From Amycolatopsis orientalis DSM 43388 (GTDB lineage: Bacteria > Actinomycetota > Actinomycetes > Mycobacteriales > Pseudonocardiaceae), in the NCBI RefSeq assembly GCF_000411975.1, contig NZ_ASXG01000023.1, positions 1 through 54,583 on the forward strand: a stretch of DNA of 54,583 nucleotides, read 5' to 3'. Shown piece after piece: positions 32,176-39,968 of this stretch; position 1 is the first letter of the stretch; every line of letters starts with the position of its first letter. The notes beneath the pieces are model-generated. The model searched no databases, had not been told where the DNA came from, and saw nothing but the letters and a program-made list of their open reading frames with translations. The position numbers were made by a program, and so were the translations under genes.

Positions 32176-32334
32176 TCAGGCGGGCTTCGGTTGGCGCAGG
32201 CCTTCGCTCGGCGCGGTGAGCGAAAGCCTCCGGAGCACGCCCGTGGTGGGTCCCGGCGCCGCGGGGGCAGCGCGGCGCCGGGACCAGGACCCGATCCGGC
32301 CGGGCGCGGTCGGCCGGTCGGGAAGTGCGGTCAT
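32176..32334 (-). CDS. Possible 52-aa small protein
   Basis: ATG 32334 is preceded by AAGGGG 9 nt upstream and the frame runs 52 codons to TGA, directly before a strong hairpin. The peptide is basic (MTALPDRPTAPGRIGSWSRR at the start, LRRLSLTAPSEGLRQPKPA at the end). Against a protein, a perfect 15-bp hairpin (32249-32285) lies in the middle of the frame, so the segment might instead be a structured RNA. An inverted repeat upstream (32406-32425) could be its operator. No family is recognised. Confidence 0.4.
   Translation of the reverse strand: MTALPDRPTAPGRIGSWSRRRAAPAAPGPTTGVLRRLSLTAPSEGLRQPKPA
32249..32285. other. Perfect 15-bp hairpin
   Basis: GGTCCCGGCGCCGCG (32249-32263) pairs fully with 32271-32285 across a 7-nt loop. 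It lies inside the possible small gene. It may be part of a structured transcript together with the hairpin at 32127-32175. Confidence 0.6.
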
Positions 32335-32405
32335 GGTTCAGCCCCTTGATTCGGAACGGCAGTGGTGCCAAGGGGTGAGCCCGGCGCTGCGAACGGGCGC
32401 GCGCG

Positions 32406-32425
32406 GTCAAGAAGTTGATCTTGAC
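32406..32425. promoter_or_regulatory. GTCAAG-N8-CTTGAC inverted repeat
   Basis: A 6-bp inverted repeat with 8-bp spacer lies 72 bp upstream of the possible small minus-strand gene and 37 bp past the end of gene 32462-33844. It is unusually AT-rich for this intergenic stretch and resembles an operator. Confidence 0.4.
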
Positions 32426-32461
32426 GTGGGCGGAGCTCTCCCCGGATAACCGGTCGGGAGG

Positions 32462-33844
32462 TCAGTCCGGGGAGGTGGTCGGCAGGGCGGCGTCCCTGCC
32501 CGCGCCGTCGACCTCGTGGTCGCGGCTGACGCCGATGAGCTTGAGCTGAGTGACCGTGGCACCGTCGCCGGCCAGCGCGAACAGCTGGCGCAAGCCGCCG
32601 TGCCCGTCGTGTCCCGGGGAGGCAGTCGACGCGGGTGCGGCAGGCGCGGCCGGTGCCGCGGGGAGGCCTTCGCCGCCACCGCTGCTGCCGCCTCCGGCCT
32701 GGCTGCGTTCCTTGACCAGCGGCGCGGGCTGGGTCTCCGGCTCGGCGGCGGGGTGTGGTGCGGGGAGGACGTGTGCGGGCGCGGCGGCGACTACGGCGGG
32801 GGTCTGCTTGCTGGCCTTCACCGCAACCGGCGTTTCCGGCTCTTTCGCCAGCTTGGCCGCCGGGACGGAGACGCTGACCGACCCGCTGGCGGAAGGAGCC
32901 GGATCGACCGTGGTGACCGGCGGCTCGACGACCCGGACCGGCGCGGTGTCGAGCACGGTGTCCACCGAGGTGACCGTGGTGTGCAGGGTCGTGTCGACGG
33001 TGTTGTCGACGGTTCCGAGGATGCCGCCGAGGAGTCCGGGCTGGCCGGGTTCGGGGGTGCCGAGAAGTCCGCCCAGGAGGCCGGATCCGCGGTCGGAGCC
33101 GCCGAGAAGTCCGCCGAGGAGACCTTGCTGCGGTGCGCGAGTGTCCGGGCTGGGTTGGCTGATGGTGCTGAGCAGGCCGGGCTGCGGTTCGCGACTGTCC
33201 GGGCCGGGCGTGCTCGAACTGCCGGTGCTGAGCAGGCCGGGCTGGGTGGTGGCGTCGGGCGCGGGGTCGCTTGCCGCGGTGTGGTGTTTCGGTTTGGCCG
33301 GGCTCTTTGCCTTGGCGGGCTTGGTGATCTTGGCCGCGGGCTGAGGTGCCGCGGTGCTGGTGCGGTCCGGCTCGTTCGCGGCGACGGTGGTCGGCCGGAA
33401 GCTCACGGCGGGCCGGAAGTCGTCCGCGGAGACCTCGAACCGGTGCACGTGGGCGCGCTTCGCGCCGGTCGCCGATCCGGGCATGGCCCAGGTGAGCGTG
33501 CCGGACGTGGCCGTTCCGGCGTGCTGATGCTCCGGGCCGGTGTCGGGCGCGGAAACGCTGAGCCGGTCGGCGTGGTCGTCCGTCGTCGCGTTCGCTTGCG
33601 AGAGCGCCGCGCCGAGCAGCCATCCGGCCAGGGTGAGCCCGCCGGCGACGGCGATCCGGGCGGCGGGCCGGGCGAGCGGGGCCGCCCAGGCGCGCGGTCG
33701 CCGTCGCGCGCCCGCGCGCGCGACGGAGGAATCGGGCCTGGCGCGGCCGGCCATTCCGAGCAGCGCGGAACCCGCGGTCTCAAGTGGACTGGCACTGGAC
33801 GTCGCGGAAGGTGCGAGGCCGTGCGGAGTCGCCATGCCGGTCAC
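32462..33844 (-). CDS. Membrane-anchored GLL-repeat protein
   Basis: Start GTG 33844 or ATG 33835; the Shine-Dalgarno is weak. The product is about 460 aa. A short cytoplasmic Ala/Arg-rich part is followed by one hydrophobic segment near residues 58-78 (IAVAGGLTLAGWLLGAALSQ), then a long extracytoplasmic region. The central part has repeats of the form QPGLLST, QQGLLGGLLGG, SGLLGGLLGT and QPGLLGGILGT, followed by Thr/Val-rich TVDNTVDTTLHTTVTSVDTV. The rest is Pro/Ala-rich and probably disordered or cell-wall spanning. No catalytic motif is visible and the family is not recognised. A surface structural role is an inference. Confidence 0.65.
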   Translation of the reverse strand: MTGMATPHGLAPSATSSASPLETAGSALLGMAGRARPDSSVARAGARRRPRAWAAPLARPAARIAVAGGLTLAGWLLGAALSQANATTDDHADRLSVSAPDTGPEHQHAGTATSGTLTWAMPGSATGAKRAHVHRFEVSADDFRPAVSFRPTTVAANEPDRTSTAAPQPAAKITKPAKAKSPAKPKHHTAASDPAPDATTQPGLLSTGSSSTPGPDSREPQPGLLSTISQPSPDTRAPQQGLLGGLLGGSDRGSGLLGGLLGTPEPGQPGLLGGILGTVDNTVDTTLHTTVTSVDTVLDTAPVRVVEPPVTTVDPAPSASGSVSVSVPAAKLAKEPETPVAVKASKQTPAVVAAAPAHVLPAPHPAAEPETQPAPLVKERSQAGGGSSGGGEGLPAAPAAPAAPASTASPGHDGHGGLRQLFALAGDGATVTQLKLIGVSRDHEVDGAGRDAALPTTSPD

Positions 33845-34196
33845 GCCACCACCACCGTCCGCGCCTGAAGCTCGTGCCACCGCACGAGACTGATCTTGCT
33901 GGGGCTGTCTTCCGGCCAGGTCGCAGGTCCCCCGGGGCTGCCCTCTTTCTAGCACCGGACGCGAGTCTTTCATCTCTCCCGCGCTCGATCCACCCCGTAA
34001 GGCGGAACGTCCGCACCGGCTCTGGTGTCCGATCTGCCCTAGTCGATCACCCAGCGTCGCTTCCGCCGGGGCTGATGCGGCCATCCGGGCGGCCGGTTCG
34101 CGGCGCGGATTCGGGCGTTGACCCGATGTTTCGGCCGCCGGGACACTCTCGGTATCCCTGTTCCCGCAGTGCCAACGAACGGCCGGACGGCAGTCG
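33845..34196. other. Intergenic region
   Basis: About 350 bp lie between the start of the GLL-repeat gene and the end of the aminotransferase gene, both on the minus strand. A possible minus-strand -10 (TAGAAA, complement near 33948) would drive the GLL-repeat gene. No gene, tRNA or clear riboswitch was seen. Short frames here lack ribosome-binding sites. Confidence 0.4.
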
Positions 34197-35363
34197 TCAG
34201 ACGAGTTTCCGCAGGCGTTCGACGGCTTCGTCGATCACCTCGTTGCGCTTGCAGAACGCGAACCTCAGCAGGTGTTTCCACTCGTCCGGGTGATCCGTGA
34301 ACACCTTGACGGGTACCGCGGCGACTCCGGCGCGTTCCGGCAGCGTCCAAGCGAGTTCCGCGGCATCGGCGAAGCCGAGCGGACGCACGTCAGCCGTCAC
34401 GAAGTACGTCCCAGCACTCGGCCGAACCGCGAATCCCGCATCGGCAAGGCCGGCGGACAGCCGATCGCGCTTCTCCTGCAGGCTTGCGCGAAGGTTTTCG
34501 ACCCACTCAAGCTCGTTGTCGAGCGCGTACGCGACGGCTGGCTGCAGCGGTCCGCCGGAGACGAAGGTGATGAACTGCTTCGCCGCCTTCACCGCGGCGA
34601 CCAGCTCCGGCGTTGAGCAGACCCAGCCGATCTTCCAGCCGGTGCAGTTGAAGGTCTTGCCCGCACTCGAAATCGCGACGGTCCGCTCGCGCATCCCGGG
34701 GAACGAGGCGAGCGGCAGGTGCTCGGCGCCGTCGAAGACGAGGTGTTCGTAGACCTCGTCGGTGACCGCGATGAGGTCGTGTTCCACGCACAGCCGCGCG
34801 ACTTCTTCCAGTTGCGCGCGCGAAAACACCGTGCCGGTCGGGTTGTGCGGCGAATTCAGCAGCACCGCGCGGGTTTTCGGCGTGATCGCGTCCCGGAGGG
34901 CGTCGAGGTCGAGTTCGAGCTGGCCGTTGTCGGTTTCGACCAGCCCGATCACGCGCCGCTGCGCGCCGGACATCGCGACCGCGGCGGCGTACGAGTCGTA
35001 GTACGGCTCGACCACGATCACCTCGTCGCCGGCCTCGGTCAGCGCGATCAGCGACGCCGCGATGGCCTCCGTCGCGCCTGCGGTGACCAGGATCTCGGTG
35101 TCCGGGTCGTAGGTGGAGCCGTAGCGCTGGCGATGCCGGCTGATCGCCGCGCGCAGCTCCGGACGGCCCGGCCCCGGCGGGTACTGGTTGTCGCCGCCGA
35201 ACAGCGAATTCTTCGCCGTTTCGAGCATTCCCACGGGCCCGTCGGTGTCCGGGAAGCCCTGGCCGAGGTTGACCGCGTCGTGCCGGACGGCGAGCGCGGT
35301 CATCTCCGCGAAAACCGTCGAGGTGAACGGGCGAAGGCGGGGGACGAGAGATGGTTCACGCAC
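34197..35363 (-). CDS. PLP-dependent aminotransferase (DapC/KAT-like)
   Basis: This 388-aa class I aminotransferase starts at GTG 35363. Visible motifs are NLGQGFPDTDGP, DNQYPPGPGRPELRAAISRH, LLNSPHNPTGTVF (N174-P-T-G), AVTDEVYEHLVFDG, and the PLP lysine K236 in ISSAGKTFNCTGWKIGW. The sequence resembles the actinobacterial group annotated as N-succinyldiaminopimelate aminotransferase (Rv0858c type) or kynurenine/glutamine aminotransferase. Substrate cannot be decided from sequence. It is divergent from the DUF445 gene, with starts only 30 bp apart, so their promoters overlap. Confidence 0.87.
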   Translation of the reverse strand: MREPSLVPRLRPFTSTVFAEMTALAVRHDAVNLGQGFPDTDGPVGMLETAKNSLFGGDNQYPPGPGRPELRAAISRHRQRYGSTYDPDTEILVTAGATEAIAASLIALTEAGDEVIVVEPYYDSYAAAVAMSGAQRRVIGLVETDNGQLELDLDALRDAITPKTRAVLLNSPHNPTGTVFSRAQLEEVARLCVEHDLIAVTDEVYEHLVFDGAEHLPLASFPGMRERTVAISSAGKTFNCTGWKIGWVCSTPELVAAVKAAKQFITFVSGGPLQPAVAYALDNELEWVENLRASLQEKRDRLSAGLADAGFAVRPSAGTYFVTADVRPLGFADAAELAWTLPERAGVAAVPVKVFTDHPDEWKHLLRFAFCKRNEVIDEAVERLRKLV

Positions 35364-35392
35364 GAGGACGCATCCTCACGGACAATGGCGGG

Positions 35393-36691
35393 GTGGAGCA
35401 ACTCACCCCTGCCAAGGTCACGCCCGCGGACCCGCCCGGCGGACCCGCCGGCGAAGAGGCGAAGCGGCGTGCCCTGCGCAAGATGAAGCTGGTCGCGCTG
35501 TCCTTCCTGCTCGGCGCGACGATCGTGTTCCTGCTGACGAGCTGGGCGGAGTCGGCGGGATGGCCGGGCTGGGTCGGCTACGTGCGCGCCGCGGCGGAGG
35601 CGGGCATGGTCGGCGCGCTCGCGGACTGGTTCGCGGTGACCGCGCTGTTCCGGCATCCGCTCGGCCTGCGGATCCCGCACACCGCGATCATCCCGAACAA
35701 GAAGGACCAGCTCGGCAACAGCCTCGGCGAGTTCGTCGGCTCGAACTTCCTGTCCCCGGACGTCATCCGCGACAAGCTCCGCCGCGTCGAGGTCGCCAGC
35801 AGGCTCGGCGGCTGGCTCTCGCAACGCGACAACGCGGAACGCGTGACGTCGGAACTGGCGACAGTCGTGCGCGGCGCGGTGACGGTGCTCCGCGACGAGG
35901 ACGTGCAGGCGATCATGGAGCAGGCCGTGGTCAAACGGGTGATCGACAAGCCGTGGGGCCCGCCGCTCGGCAAGATCCTGGCCGGCGTCTTCGAGGACGG
36001 CGCGCACCACAAGCTGGTGGACTTGATGTGCGACCGCGCCTACGAATGGGTCCGGGACAACCATCAGACAATGCTGCGCGTGGTCTCGGACCGCGCGCCG
36101 AGCTGGTCGCCGAAGTTCGTCGACGAAATGCTGGCGGACAAGGTGTACGGCGAGGTCCTGACGTTCGCCTGGGCGGTGAAAACCGACGTCAACCACCCGA
36201 TGCGGCTCGCACTGGACAAGTTCCTCGCCGAGTTCGCGCAGGACCTGCAGACCGACCCGAAGACCATGGAACGGGCCGAGCAGGTCAAGAGCCAGATCGT
36301 GAACCACGGCGAAGTGCAGAAACTCATCGGCAACGCGTGGGCGACGGCCAAGGAGATGCTGCTGAACGCCGCGGAGGACCCGTCGAGCGAACTGCGCCAG
36401 CGAGTCCGCGCCGGCCTCGAATCGCTGGGCAAACGCCTGGTGGACGACCCGTCGCTGACCTCGAAGGTGAACGGCTGGGTCGAGGGCGCGGCGGTCTACC
36501 TGGTGACCCACTACTCCCGCGAGATCACGACGATCATCACGGACACGGTGGAGCGCTGGGACGCCGAGGAGACTTCGCGGAAGATCGAACTGCAGGTCGG
36601 AAGGGACCTGCAGTTCATCCGGATCAACGGCACCGTGGTGGGTGCGCTGGCCGGGCTGGTGATTTACGCGGTGGCGCAGTTGTTGTTCTGA
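35393..36691 (+). CDS. DUF445 family membrane protein
   Basis: GTG 35393 is chosen because GACAAT (35381-35386) would start transcription there, giving a leaderless mRNA; ATG 35351 would overlap the divergent gene. The product of about 432 aa has a first membrane segment after a short cytoplasmic part (KLVALSFLLGATIVFLLTSW). Then comes the DUF445 signature (AAAEAGMVGALADWFAVTAL, FRHPLGLRIPHTAIIPNKKD). A long helical domain follows, with a final membrane segment (GTVVGALAGLVIYAVAQLLF). The family is widespread and its function is unknown. Confidence 0.88.
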   Translation: MEQLTPAKVTPADPPGGPAGEEAKRRALRKMKLVALSFLLGATIVFLLTSWAESAGWPGWVGYVRAAAEAGMVGALADWFAVTALFRHPLGLRIPHTAIIPNKKDQLGNSLGEFVGSNFLSPDVIRDKLRRVEVASRLGGWLSQRDNAERVTSELATVVRGAVTVLRDEDVQAIMEQAVVKRVIDKPWGPPLGKILAGVFEDGAHHKLVDLMCDRAYEWVRDNHQTMLRVVSDRAPSWSPKFVDEMLADKVYGEVLTFAWAVKTDVNHPMRLALDKFLAEFAQDLQTDPKTMERAEQVKSQIVNHGEVQKLIGNAWATAKEMLLNAAEDPSSELRQRVRAGLESLGKRLVDDPSLTSKVNGWVEGAAVYLVTHYSREITTIITDTVERWDAEETSRKIELQVGRDLQFIRINGTVVGALAGLVIYAVAQLLF

Positions 36692-37560
36692 GGTTGATCG
36701 GCAGCCGGGGTGGCTGGGTCTGCGGGGCGGCTGGGCTGCGCCGGTCCGGGCCAGCTGCTTCGGTGCTCCTGCGGCTACTTGCGAGTTCGCCCGGTGTCGA
36801 GGGAGTGCAACGCAGATCTTCGCGAGGCGGTGGCTGGCGTGAATGGCGTGGCGGGGACTTGGTTGCTCGTGGCCAGCGGCCGACGAGTGGCCAGCAGTCG
36901 GCCCGCGGCTCGCGAGTTGTACCTGCCGGTTGCCAGCGGGTGGCAGTCGGTGCTTGGCCGCTGGTTAGCGGGTGGGCTGTCGGCGCTCGGCTGACGGTCA
37001 GCGCCTGGCGGGTGGGGTTGGCGAGCGGGGGCCTTGGCAGTTGGCGCCTGGCGGGTGGGGTTGGCGAGCCGGGGCCTCGGCAGTTGGCGGTGGCGCAGCA
37101 GTCGGCAGTCGGTGGTTGGTCACCGGTTGGCGGGTGGGCCGTCGGCGGTCGCCTGATGGTCAGCGCCTGGCGGGTGGTGGTTGGCAGTCGGCGGCGGCCC
37201 AGCAGTGGGGAGTCGGTGGGTGCCCATCGGTTAGCGGGTGGACCGTCGGCGCTCGGCTGGCGGTCAACGCCGGGCAGGTGATGGTTGGTAGGCAGCCAGT
37301 GGCCAGGAGCTGGGAGTCGGTGGTTGACCACCGGTTAGTGCGTGGGCCATCGGCGGTTGGCCATCGGTTAGTGGGTGGGCTGTCGACGGTCGGCTAGCAG
37401 TCAATGGTTGGCGGGTGGAGGTTGGCACTCGGCGGTGGTCCAGCAGTCGGCGGTTGGCCCACCGCTTAGCGGGTGGGCCGTCGGCGGTCGGCTAACGGCC
37501 AACGCCTGAACGGATGGCGGTTGGCTGGCGGCCAGCGGTTGGCTTGCGGGTTGGCCGCAC
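36692..37560. repeat. Degenerate tandem repeat tract, about 104-bp period
   Basis: A G/T-rich top strand carries recurring GGTTAGCGGGTGGGC-type motifs at 36963, 37125, 37229, 37333, 37366 and 37464. Each is followed by GTCGGCGGTCGGCTGACGGT-like sequence. Several spacings are 98-104 bp. Frames through it give Trp/Gly/Arg-rich peptides without proper starts, so it looks non-coding. It begins soon after the DUF445 stop. Confidence 0.65.
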
Positions 37561-37847
37561 CGGGCCCGGCCGGCGGGTTCGACTTGGCTGCCCCACGCAA
37601 GCTGGCTGCCGACGCGGATTTCGTTGTGGTTGAGCGGGATTCGTCATCGAGGGCAGCTTCCCCGCCCTCGCCCGCACCGCCTTCCCCGCCCTTGCCTGAC
37701 ACCACAAGATCGCGGCCCGAACGCACAGGCGTCAGCCGCTTGAGCTGCGGCGCCGACCACGGGTCCGCCCTGGGCCTGTCCGGATGCGGCGGGTGGTCGG
37801 TCGGATGCGCCGCGTCCTATACCACAGCCGCGACCCGTTCAAACCAG
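37561..37847. other. Non-coding stretch before DnaA boxes
   Basis: This continues the intergenic region. Open frames here (for example the minus frame ending at 37466) lack ribosome-binding sites and have shadow-like composition. Nothing definite was seen. Confidence 0.35.
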
Positions 37848-38001
37848 TTGTCCACAGGAAGCTGAGTTATCCCCGGGGTTATCCACAGGAATTCACGGTG
37901 ATGGCCTAATCGCTGTCCACAACTTGTGGGGATCCGGGGCATCTGCACGTGCACATGTGGTGTGTGTGGGCAAGTTGTCCACAGGGGCTCAGTTATGCAC
38001 A
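37848..38001. promoter_or_regulatory. Cluster of DnaA boxes
   Basis: Boxes seen: TTGTCCACA 37848-37856; TTATCCCCG 37867-37875 (weak); TTATCCACA 37879-37887; CTGTCCACA 37913-37921; TTGCCCACA on the minus strand 37965-37973; TTGTCCACA 37975-37983; TTATGCACA 37993-38001. TTGTCCACA is the established actinomycete consensus and TTATCCACA the E. coli one. Seven sites in 154 bp far exceeds chance. Two further perfect TTGTCCACA lie at 39320 and 39382. No dnaA or dnaN is nearby, so a secondary DnaA-binding or titration site is more likely than oriC. Confidence 0.75.
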
Positions 38002-38456
38002 GCCGCCGTGCGGGCGCGCCAGGAGCGGGCTTTTTCGCGGTTTCCGCAGACGCGCATCGAGCACCACGTGCGTGAGCGGTTGCGGGATTCGTCGAAGAAG
38101 GCCCACAGGCAGTCGTCAGCGGGGCAGATCTTCAGGCGGACCCAGTCGCCCCGGATGGCCAGGCGGGTGGTGGCGGCCAGGGTCGCGGTGACGGCGTCCG
38201 GGGCGAGCAGGGTCGGGCCGGTTTCGGTGAGGGCGAAGCGGAGCGGGACGTCCAGCGTGGTCGCGGGCAGCCGCGGATCGCCGACCGCGGCGCGCAGGCT
38301 GTCCCGTACGGCGCGGGCTTCGGCGGGATCGTTCGGTGACACGTCGTGGTCCGCGGCCCACTGCCGCCAGAGCTCCGGATCGTCCAGCAGGTCGTCGCCC
38401 CGTTCGATGTCCACGGTGTTGAGAAAGGCGACCACCAGGGAAGCGTCGGTGTGCAC
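37989..38456 (-). CDS. CGNR zinc-finger (ABATE-type) protein
   Basis: GTG 38456 is preferred: TACACT just upstream gives a leaderless start, and the protein then begins MHTDASLVVAFLNTVDIERG. The 155-aa protein has an N-terminal ABATE-like helical domain. The C-terminal zinc finger reads CPADDCLWAFFDESRNRSRT, WCSMRVCGNREKARSWR. The family is thought to act as DNA-binding regulators. The last codons overlap the final DnaA box. It is divergent from the VOC gene, which it may regulate. Confidence 0.85.
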   Translation of the reverse strand: MHTDASLVVAFLNTVDIERGDDLLDDPELWRQWAADHDVSPNDPAEARAVRDSLRAAVGDPRLPATTLDVPLRFALTETGPTLLAPDAVTATLAATTRLAIRGDWVRLKICPADDCLWAFFDESRNRSRTWCSMRVCGNREKARSWRARTAAVHN

Positions 38457-38550
38457 CCGCCCAGTGTACGGCCGATATCCATTGCGACCTGGCTTCCTAA
38501 CCGACATACTCATTTCACCGGTTACGCGACGAGGAAAGGATGGGCGGAGC

Positions 38551-38919
38551 ATGAGTGTGATTCCGACGTTCGGCGGCGTTGCGTTCGACTGTCCGGACCC
38601 CGGGGCCCTCGCCGGCTTCTACCGCTCCCTGCTGGAGTGGGACGAACCCAAGATCGCTCCGGACAACCACTGGGCCACGCTCGTCGACCCGCGCGGCGGG
38701 GTCCGGCTGGAATTCCAGCGGGTGCCCGATTACCGCGCGCCCGAATGGCCGTCGCCGGACAAGCCGCAGCAGGCGCACCTCGACCTCGACGTCCCCGACC
38801 TCGAGGCCGCTCACCAGCGCATTCTCGGTCTGGGCGCGAAGCTGCTAGACGATTCCCCGGAGACCTTCCGCGTGTACGCCGACCCAGTCGGCCATCCGTT
38901 CTGCCTCTGCGCCTGCTGA
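38551..38919 (+). CDS. VOC (glyoxalase/bleomycin resistance-like) protein
   Basis: This 122-aa protein starts at ATG 38551. It has the VOC pattern: GGVAFDCPDPGALAGFYRSL, WATLVDPRGGVRLEFQRVPD, QQAHLDLDVPDLEAAHQRIL and a C-terminal VYADPVGHPFCLC. The His in HLDLDV and the Glu in LEFQ are likely metal ligands. Members range from glyoxalases to drug-binding proteins, so the substrate is unknown. It faces the CGNR gene across a short gap. Confidence 0.85.
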   Translation: MSVIPTFGGVAFDCPDPGALAGFYRSLLEWDEPKIAPDNHWATLVDPRGGVRLEFQRVPDYRAPEWPSPDKPQQAHLDLDVPDLEAAHQRILGLGAKLLDDSPETFRVYADPVGHPFCLCAC

Positions 38920-38952
38920 CACGGCGCGGCGAATCCGCGTAGGGTCGAATGC

Positions 38953-39318
38953 GTGATTTGTCCGAAGTGTCAGAACATGATGCGCACGGTCGACAAGAAC
39001 GGCGTTCACATCGAGCAGTGCGACGGCTGCCGCGGGATCTTCCTCGACCGCGGCGAGCTGGAGCAGATCGCCGGTGCGGAGAGCGCCTTCTACCGGCAGC
39101 AGCCACCGCCGTACGGCCGTCCCGATTCGCCCCGCCCATATCCAGGCGGGTACTCGGATTCGCCGCGTCCGTACCGGGGCGGGCACGCGGACTCACCACG
39201 CCCGTACCGAGGCGGGCACGCGGACTCGCCGCGGCCGTATCGCGGCGGCTACAGGGATTCACCGCGGCCCTACGGCGGGCGGCGCAAGCGCAGCTTCCTC
39301 GAGAACCTCTTCGACTGA
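38953..39318 (+). CDS. zf-TFIIB zinc-finger protein with DSPRPYRGG repeats
   Basis: GTG 38953 lies 8 nt after TAGGGT, giving a leaderless mRNA. Residues 1-40 form the zf-TFIIB zinc ribbon (MICPKCQNMMRTVD, QCDGCRGIFLDRGELEQIA) with two CxxC pairs. The rest of the 121 residues is five or six repeats of DSPRPYRGG(H/Y), ending in a basic GRRKRSFLENLFD. The repeats are encoded by near-identical 30-bp units. The C-terminal helix is conserved in related proteins. The function is unknown. Confidence 0.85.
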   Translation: MICPKCQNMMRTVDKNGVHIEQCDGCRGIFLDRGELEQIAGAESAFYRQQPPPYGRPDSPRPYPGGYSDSPRPYRGGHADSPRPYRGGHADSPRPYRGGYRDSPRPYGGRRKRSFLENLFD

Positions 39319-39319
39319 G

Positions 39320-39958
39320 TTGTCCACAGTTCCCGTCGCGCTCGACCTCAGGATCTGTCCGGTCTGTGGCGACCGCGCGAGTTGTCCACAGGCCGACGGG
39401 GCCCTCTTGCGCTGCGCGGAATGCGGACACTGTTGGCCGTTCCGGCGGCTGCCGTTGTTCGCATTGACCGGGCCGAGCGCGGGCGGCAAGTCGACGGTCG
39501 GGCCGAAGCTGGCGCAGCGGTTGGCGGGCGAGGCCGTCGTGCTCGAGCAGGACGTGCTGTGGACCGGTGCGTTGCGCGACGACGTCCCGGGAAATCCGGC
39601 TTTTCGCGGGGCGTGGCTGCGGATGGCGGCGATGCTGCACCAGAACGGACGGCCGGTCGTGCTGTGCGGGACGGTCGCGCCGCAGGAGTTGGAACCGTTG
39701 CCAGAGCGCGTTTTCTTCTCCGACGTGCACTATCTGGCTCTGGTCGCGGACAACGAGACCCTCCGGTGCCGGTTGCGGGCCCGGCCGGAATGGCGGGAGT
39801 GGGACGAGCCGAGGATCGAGGAGATGCTCGAGTTCAACCTGTGGATACGCGGGCAGGTCGAGTCCATCGATACGACCGAGGCCCGGCTCGACGACGTCGT
39901 GACCGCGGTGGAGAAGTGGGTCCGGGCCAAAATTGGGTCGGACCCAGGGACCGTCTGA
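39320..39958 (+). CDS. P-loop kinase-like protein with zinc ribbon
   Basis: This protein of about 212 aa starts probably at TTG 39320, immediately after the preceding stop; no other start lies before the zinc ribbon. An N-terminal ribbon (CPVCGDRASC, CAECGHCW) precedes a P-loop LFALTGPSAGGKSTVGPKLA. Later parts (VVLEQDVLW, GRPVVLCGTVAPQELEPLPE) resemble nucleoside or small-molecule kinases of the AAA_33/AAA_18 type. The substrate is unknown. The proposed start codon falls inside a perfect DnaA box (39320-39328), and another box lies at 39382-39390. Confidence 0.75.
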   Translation: MSTVPVALDLRICPVCGDRASCPQADGALLRCAECGHCWPFRRLPLFALTGPSAGGKSTVGPKLAQRLAGEAVVLEQDVLWTGALRDDVPGNPAFRGAWLRMAAMLHQNGRPVVLCGTVAPQELEPLPERVFFSDVHYLALVADNETLRCRLRARPEWREWDEPRIEEMLEFNLWIRGQVESIDTTEARLDDVVTAVEKWVRAKIGSDPGTV

Positions 39959-39968
39959 GCGGCCGGTG

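Noticed and set aside
33845..34196. Riboswitch (ydaO-like) upstream of the surface protein gene
   Set aside because: Only scattered short similarities were seen, and no consistent set of stems could be drawn.
36692..37560. Protein-coding genes in the GT-rich tract
   Set aside because: Long open frames exist on both strands, but they lack ribosome-binding sites and give low-complexity peptides that follow the DNA repeat.
37466..37726. 86-aa minus-strand gene
   Set aside because: It has no ribosome-binding site or -10, and its second half runs into the degenerate repeat tract.
37848..38001. Chromosomal oriC
   Set aside because: The DnaA boxes are convincing but dnaA, dnaN, recF, gyrB and rpmH are absent on both sides. 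A secondary DnaA site is the more careful reading.
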